Shown here: one piece after another, positions 57,893-64,000 of the stretch | Position numbering within the stretch: the first letter of the stretch is position 1 | Layout: the number at the start of each line of letters is the position of its first letter | Origin: Allacma fusca | Lineage: Eukaryota > Arthropoda > Collembola > Symphypleona > Sminthuridae | Assembly: GCA_947179485.1 (NCBI GenBank) | Contig: OX359248.1 | Coordinates: 56,926,386-56,990,385, forward strand | Reading direction: 5' to 3' | Length of the DNA: 64,000 bases | Program-made: the position numbers and the translations under genes | Notes under the pieces: generated by a model | Seen by the model: only the letters and a program-made list of their open reading frames with translations | Databases searched by the model: none | What the model was told of the DNA's origin: nothing

Positions 57893-60046
57893 CAATATGA
57901 AACTAGAAATCCCGGTAGTGGAAGTTAAGCGAGCAGACGGAGCCTCAGAAAGTGCGCTCCCTTCCTGGAATATTATGCACATTCAATCTCTACTCAAGCC
58001 CCCTGATCTAGAGCGAGGGAAGGAAGTACAGTCAACATGCATACTTACATCTAATGTAGTTCTGGATGCCTTATCTGAATAAGTGGTCCATGTTCCTGAA
58101 ACCGCAAAGGTATAAGATGGACGGGGATAAATAATTGTTTCCCCACTCGCTCGCTCTACCAAACCAGATTGAGAATTCCAGGGTTTCGTATTCATGAATA
58201 ATAAGTAATTCCTCAGCTTTATTTCAATTCCCTAGCATATGAAAATCCAACAGACCATCTTTCGATGAAACCTTCAGTTTTCCACAGACCAAGTCCTAAT
58301 TCTTAGACGTAGCAAACCTCTTCTTTCTTACCGTTTTGTAACGGCAAAACAGAAGACGGTCAAATAAGATCGAGGTAGGACGAGGACAGGGTCAAATTAT
58401 GGTCAAGTTCAAGCTAATGTAGGTACATACGAGGATGTCACATGTAAGCTTGAGCAAGTCCATTTTTTCGTAAATACTTTTATTTTAAAATAAATTACTC
58501 TACGGCACGCGTCCTCCATGGGAGAAGTCTTAAAGGTCAAAGGTATTTAATATTTGGTGCAAATTGCATTAAATCTAAACGCTTCTTTGTTGTACATTAG
58601 TGCATATCAGAATAGGTCAACATATCAAACCTGTAAATGTTCGTACTAAATACTGGTTTGTTTTCATTTCAATATTATTTATACAAGACCCAAATAGTAC
58701 TACTGCTAAACAAATGAACGATTTTAATACTTACCTTATTTATCTTAACTTATACACAAGCATTGCGTTAATACGGAGTTTCGTTATGTTTAGTGAAAAC
58801 TGGAATAGTAAATCCATTTTCAAAAACGTAAATTTTTATTGCCGGCGAAAAATGGACCTGGAATTTTAGCGATTGTGTGACAATACCATACTTTACTACT
58901 CTTCAATTTCAGAATACTGCGATCTTTCAATTATCAATCGTTTGAAACTGAGAAGTTTTTTTTTCTCCTATAAAATGTTGCAAAATTGACTCGAGTTTGC
59001 CCGACGGACATAATTACATATGTACGTTAGGTTCAAATTAAGTTGATGACGAATCCTGTGTATATATGTAATTTATACTTTGAATTATAATCATACGCAC
59101 TAATACTAAAAAACTAAAAGAAGTACAGCTTCAGCACTTGACTGTGAGCCTGGACATTTTGTTGTAAAGTCACTGACACACATAATTTTTAACGTTGGTT
59201 AAGTAAAATTGGATGCATTTTCAGCCAAACATTCAAATTCAGGTAAAGTTAAAGTTTATGTTCGTATGATTTCGTGTGGAAAGCACGCAGTAGCAAAATG
59301 TGAGAAAAGAGAAGGTGAGCTTTTGAACTAAAGTGAGTTATGCATGCTGTAAGAAATAAAACCAGGTACGTACATAAGTACATACCTGGTGTGAGCGGAA
59401 GGAGAAGTCGAGAGTGAGATTCGTAAGACAGGTGGAGGAGTTAAAGATTAAAAAATAGGAGATGCATTATTTGTAAAGAGGGGAGTGCAGTAAAGAAGGA
59501 ATTATAATATTTGGCGGTAGCGTGACTCTGTCTCCATCGGCGTGTGCCTAATGGAACTACGCAACCTGAATCCTCAATGCTTACATTTTTCCTTCTCCAA
59601 CTTTTTTTAGTATCTAGAGTTGGAGAAGCAATCAGATTCCGTCCTCGCTATGGGCAAGTCATGTGTATGTATAAAACCATACACAACATCTCCAATTTCT
59701 TCCATAAAAAACAGCCCAATAAACTCTACTTATTCCAACATGTACACATTGACTATTAAATCCAGACCAAGACTTCATGCAAACCTCTCCTCCCAAACTG
59801 CCCTGTAAACTTGTAGTGTATGCTTTCTCCAATGTCCCGTACAGGGTGGTACATAAACGTAATATGTACGTCCAAAATCCCCTCTAATGACATAGTGTTA
59901 TAGTTTATTGGAATATAATAAATATAAGTCTGGAAAAAGAACAAAGAAACTTAGTATGAACTTTACGAATAGTAGATACAAGTGAATTGTGCTGGAAAAC
60001 AAAAAGATTCCAAAATCCAGAAAAAATTAAGCCTATAAATATTTTT

Positions 60047-60130
60047 GGGCATTTTCATTTTGGGCATTTTCATTTTGGGCATTTTCATTTTGGGCATTTT
60101 CATTTTGGGCATTTTTATTTTGGGCATTTT
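60047..60130. repeat. 15-bp minisatellite GGGCATTTTCATTTT
   Basis: Five full head-to-tail copies plus a partial sixth. The fifth copy has one C to T change. Near-perfect copies indicate recent expansion. The minus strand gives an artificial Met-Pro-Lys repeat frame that is not a gene. Confidence 0.95.
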
Positions 60131-60780
60131 AGGAATGTATGACACTTTAGCCTTTTCAGCCTAGAGCAGCCATTTTTGGCATATTCTCTACAATCTTTTC
60201 GATAAGTAGCTTTAGTTACCTAATGTTGTATACTAAATCGCAAATTAGTATGTTGCAAGTTGAAATAAACAACTTTATGAAAAAAAATAATATTATTTTT
60301 TATTTATGTTGTTGAACGAATTCCTTCGCACACAATGTCTCACACATGTATTTACACTTCGCAAGCAAACTTTCTTGCAAAAATGCAACACAAAAAGATT
60401 AAATAACTAACAAAAGCACCATACTTTATGAGCTTGAAACCTCGCCGTCGTCTAAATATATTTTTCCATTGCAACATTTTTGAATCCTTTAATTACAATG
60501 TTTTACTTGGGCTGATGAAAGGCAATATCCAATATATAGCGTTGAATGTTTGCAACTTCGTTACGGTTTCAAAAATCCTTAAAACAATTTAATTGTTTTC
60601 GCATTTAAATTGGTTTCAGTGGAATCCATTCTTTTTTATACATAGCAAGCTTCATCTACAATTAGCTTCTAAAACAATCACAGATAATTTTCTTTTTTAT
60701 ATTGTAATAGCTTTTTACAAAAAAACTGAAACATTAATTTATAGCATTGTGTTTACAAAAAGTGTAAAATTTGATTACGG

Positions 60781-60966
60781 TTAAAAAATTAAATTCATTT
60801 TTGGAATAATTGGTCTCCAAGCATCACTTAGTATGTAGCCCTTATTGACGTTCATCAAGGGATGTTTACTTGGCTGAATTATTAATCCTTCTTTCGCTTC
60901 TCTTAAAAATGGCATAGGTTCTTTTAAGATAAATTTAGAAACTGTCCATTTAATTGGATGTTTCAA
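60781..60966 (-). pseudogene. Coding relic related to 53273-53455 (KEGLIIQ)
   Basis: Minus-strand open frame with FLREAKEGLIIQPSKHPLMN followed by KGYILSDAWRPIIPKMNLIF and then a stop. The core matches the 53.3-kb relic in frame and in the underlying DNA (TTGACGTTCATCAA and TGAATTATTAA words). No splice sites or start are clear. Family unknown. Confidence 0.35.
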
Positions 60967-61159
60967 TTTTGTCTTACGTACATATATTATTACTTTAAAA
61001 ACTTTTTAGCCGCTGATCGTAAGTAAATAATTAGACCAATTAAAAATATTAAATATTTTAAATCAACAATAAAAATTTCTAGAAATTTCATTTATGCCCC
61101 CTGATAATTCACATTCAAACTATTCATCAGTTGTTTGAACTAAACACATGTGATTACCT

Positions 61160-61340
61160 TGTATTCAATTATTTCTTTGGATTTTTGAATGTCAATCCGT
61201 TAACCCAAACCAAATTATCGGAATTGTGGGGGTCAATCAGGACATCTAAAACAGGTTCTCTGATTTACTGACCAATATGCTAACTATTAATCCAATCCGA
61301 ATTTTCACACTTTGTTTGGTTAAACAGTTCACCCAATTCA
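61160..61340. repeat. Dispersed repeat, copy B (AATCCGAATTTTCAGA family)
   Basis: Diverged copy of 9107-9423 with the same order of words: AATCCGTTAACCCAAACCAAA, GGGGGTCA, AAACAGG, TGACCAAT and AATCCAATCCGAATTTTCA. Confidence 0.5.
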
Positions 61341-61561
61341 ATTATTATTGAGATACATTACGAATTATTTTTGCATAATATAAAAATAAAAAAATGAAAC
61401 CCGGAATGTGCAATGGGTCACGGGCAATGGCTCCAACGTTTTTGTCATTGTAGAAAAAATATGCTCTTAATTTGCTTCTTACTACCGCGTAATGTATTTC
61501 TACCCAATTTCAAGGAATGTGCGTTTGTAAGGGAGTATTCTTATAATGAGAGCGCACTAAA

Positions 61562-61901
61562 CAGGGTGACCATAATCATTTGCTCCCCTTCAAGCCCCAA
61601 GGGAGTAACTCATAAAATATCGGAGTCCCCCAGGTAGCAAATTCTTTTTTTGATTTCTTCTTTCTAGAAAACATTTTCTAAAAAAGGTTTTTATGAAAGT
61701 CGAAAAATGAAGAAAACGAACATTCTGAAAAAATCCCGAGCCTGGCGTTTCTTGACCACGTGTGCTCAAATATTGACTCAAGCCAATGAGATAAATTTTA
61801 AAAATCTAGCAATGAATTTGCTACAAACTGGGGGAATCGAATATTTTATGAATTATTCCCTTGTGGGGGCTAGAAGGGGGACAAATGATTTTGATACCCT
61901 G
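61562..61901. mobile_element. Fold-back element with about 85-bp inverted arms
   Basis: The left arm starts CAGGGTGACCATAATCATTT and the right arm, reverse-complemented, starts CAGGGTATCAAAATCATTTG. The match runs on through CCCCTTC, CATAAAATAT, TCCCCCAG and TAGCAAATTC, about 85 bp at roughly 80% identity. The spacer is about 160 bp and non-coding. Flanking bases are AA and TA, so no certain duplication is seen. A non-autonomous inverted-repeat transposon is likely, superfamily open. Confidence 0.65.
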
Positions 61902-62941
61902 TACGTAGTAGGTGCGAACGACGGTTTTCCAGTCTTCCTGTTTCGTACGTGCATAATTAATGATGAAACACAGCTACCTATTATAAATATATCTTAGCAA
62001 ATAACCAAAATAAGTAATTATACGTACAATAGCGTATATACTTATACTGTGTGGTTACAGTAAAGATATAGAGTCCGACGAGCAAGAGTTTCGAAGTGTC
62101 AATCTGCTTGCCAAAACGCATACAAAACTAATACCTTTCACCAATGCTACTTTCACTCACAGTCAGTACTAGTAAGCACTAAAGCACATCGTACGTACGT
62201 GGTAGCCAGCAAGACAAATGTGGCTAGTAAAAATATCAGAGAAAGCCCTGACTATATAATATAATCCATGTACGTAAAATATAGTACACTCTCCCTATAA
62301 ATACCTCTCTAAAAGCTCAAAAGTTCGGTCTTAGTTATGCTTAAAAAACAGAAAAAAATTATAACATTATAGTAAATTGTCGAATTTGTGTCAAAAATAT
62401 TTTTACTCCATTACAGGAAACAATCTTTAAAAATACAGAGAAAATACTCGGGGGTATCTATAACAATATAAGGGTATCTTACAACAAGATAAAACTGTAC
62501 GCCCAAACATGCTCGTTTCCTTTCCTGGACGAAACTGGAAATAGGTTCCTCGTTTCTCGTTGAGTAAAGTCAACTTTGAGAAAAGGGATTCCATTTTTTT
62601 TACTAATATTTCTGAGTGCTGCTGTTGGAAAGAGCTCTATCTAGGAATGGTATTACTGGCGAACAGTAGGATTTAGGATATTTAGCAGCTTCACAATTGA
62701 ACGTGCATATGTTCCGGTAGGAAACACCCCGAAAATGCCCGTCTCAAAATATTCTCCTCCAGCCACGGGAATAATGTGTTTTCTCTCGTATTCAAATACA
62801 TGTAAACGAAGAAGTGAGTTTTGGAGAACGAGAGAGAGCAAAGTATTCCAAAGCTGTGGAGCGAAACGAGGAAAATGTCCTCAAAAAGCCACTTGTATGT
62901 GTAGATACTTATAGCATGAGCTAAGAAGCAAAATCAACATG

Positions 62942-63114
62942 CAGTCGACTCTCTACATAAGGACTATCCCTATAACGATATTTTCACTGTAAACTGTAAT
63001 CATCTCAATAGAATCTGTTAGATTGTGTATGAAATTATGACCCCTTTTCCGGTCACTTTTCTTAAAACAGTGTATTTCATGTCCACGAGGTGTCGTTATA
63101 AATTGATTCTATTG
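62942..63114. mobile_element. Pogo-like MITE (173 bp)
   Basis: The left end CAGTCGACTCTCTACATAAG is closest to the family consensus, and the right end is GTCGTTATAAATTGATTCTATTG|TA. The left flank is TG, so the left TA has mutated. Confidence 0.5.
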
Positions 63115-64000
63115 TAGCTAAAATCTCTGTTGAGAGCAAAAATTAGTGTGGGGCAAACAATAAAGAGACAAATAAAGAATTTTATTTTGCGTGAAATATC
63201 CCGTATTTCTTCATCGGTTTCATATAATCCTCCCAAAAGTATTCAAAATTCAGGCTCTAATTTAAGCTGAAACTTCGTTGTACAGGCTCGAAAAGGTCAA
63301 CTTTACTTCTTAGCTCACGATATGCCGTCGGAGGGCTTTGTGTCAGGGAAAGTAAACAAAATCGGGAAACACAATACTCGAGCCAATAATTTCCACTCAA
63401 CTCTCCAACTGACAAATCCATACTTCCCATTCTCCATGCACTGGAGTCTAAAGGACAGGAATATGACGACGGGCAGGGCAATATCTGTGTCATCATAAAA
63501 TCTACACTTGCTCAGGAAACCAACGGGGAGAGAGCCAAAACTTACTTTCACAACATTATTAGTGGCTCAAAAACAACACCAGCCACGCAGTTCTCAATAC
63601 AAAGGGTTGGCTGCTCCATATTTGGAAATGATCCCGGTTTGTTTTCTTAAACTAATGCATAACCTAACCTACAGAAATCAAACGCACTGATACACTGCTG
63701 AAACACAGTCAGCTATCGCTGCAACGGCTCTTTCTAAATTTCAACCGTGAATATCTCAATCTGAAAACACATAGTAGCTTCTGTATATCAGGCCCCTGGG
63801 TTTTTATGTCCCCAGGGCCTAGAGGCATGAACGATGATACTTTTAAGTAAGGGAAATGTCATTAAAGGGATGACAAATAAATATAATTTTGCAGGAAAAT
63901 ATAAACGCAGCTCATAAGAGCGCTCCTAAAGTCTCCAAAATTTGATTGTTATATAGAAGCAATAATTATAACTTTTAAATAGTGTACAACGAGAATTTTG

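Larger units (their letters stand above)
57324..64000. other. Gene-free DNA
   Basis: No further exon could be joined to the host gene. It contains two good MITEs (57652-57892, 62942-63114), a weaker one (about 62287-62497), a 15-bp minisatellite, a fold-back element, a dispersed repeat copy (about 61160-61340) and the KEGLIIQ coding relic. Forward-type pogo ends also occur near 57380. Confidence 0.5.

Noticed and set aside
58034..58082. Possible 47-bp minus-strand exon (acceptor GCGGTTTCAG, donor GAT|GTAAGTATG)
   Set aside because: Its only open frame ends in phase 0, which does not fit the next exon at 57297, and the frame that would fit contains a stop.
60781..60966. Treating the KEGLIIQ open frame as an intact gene
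   Set aside because: Too short, no start or splice signals, and its relative at 53.3 kb is frameshifted. It was kept only as a relic.
63315..63690. Minus-strand open frames near 63.3-63.6 kb with a GTAAGTTTT donor-like site
   Set aside because: An in-frame stop directly precedes the donor-like site and no matching acceptor frame was found.

Overview
The window is AT-rich eukaryotic DNA that is almost entirely non-coding and packed with transposable elements. There are no bacterial-style operons, rRNAs, tRNAs or CRISPR arrays. An intact Ty3/Gypsy element with an extra envelope-like gene, a 5'-truncated LINE, several kinds of cut-and-paste DNA transposon relics and many microsatellites point to a metazoan, most likely an arthropod. 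The species cannot be told from the sequence.

Layout. 1-9423: gene-free DNA with a small pogo-like MITE (2502-2647), a minisatellite of AGGTCA half-sites (about 3660-3900) and two dispersed repeats. 9424-18460: a complete 9,029-bp Gypsy retrotransposon with two 535-bp LTRs that look identical and a 4-bp target duplication TTAT. It carries gag, a pol reached by -1 frameshift, a novel accessory ORF and an overlapping envelope-like membrane-protein ORF. 18461-29220: gene-free. 29221-30439: a 5'-truncated LINE with a perfect 16-bp target duplication. 30440-44916: gene-free but dense in pogo-like MITE ends. 44917-46262: a non-coding transposon with a 32-bp perfect terminal inverted repeat and a 9-bp target duplication. 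47052-48069: a non-autonomous hAT-like element with an 8-bp duplication. 48070-55875: gene-free, with a degraded coding fragment near 53.3 kb. 55876-57297 (minus): two exons with matching intron phase, probably the 3' end of the only host gene seen. 57324-64000: gene-free, with a 15-bp minisatellite, a fold-back element and a second copy of the degraded coding fragment.

How it works together. The Gypsy element is the only part that looks functional. Its proposed expression is gag from the full-length RNA, pol by -1 frameshift at one of two slippery heptamers, and the two 3' ORFs from a spliced RNA using a strong donor just upstream of gag and an acceptor just after the pol stop. The 3' ORFs lie in different frames over about 1.1 kb, and the stop of one overlaps an in-frame ATG of the other (ATGA). 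The most unusual features are this dual-frame 3' module, the dense family of CAGT-ended MITEs, and the three well-bounded non-autonomous DNA elements.
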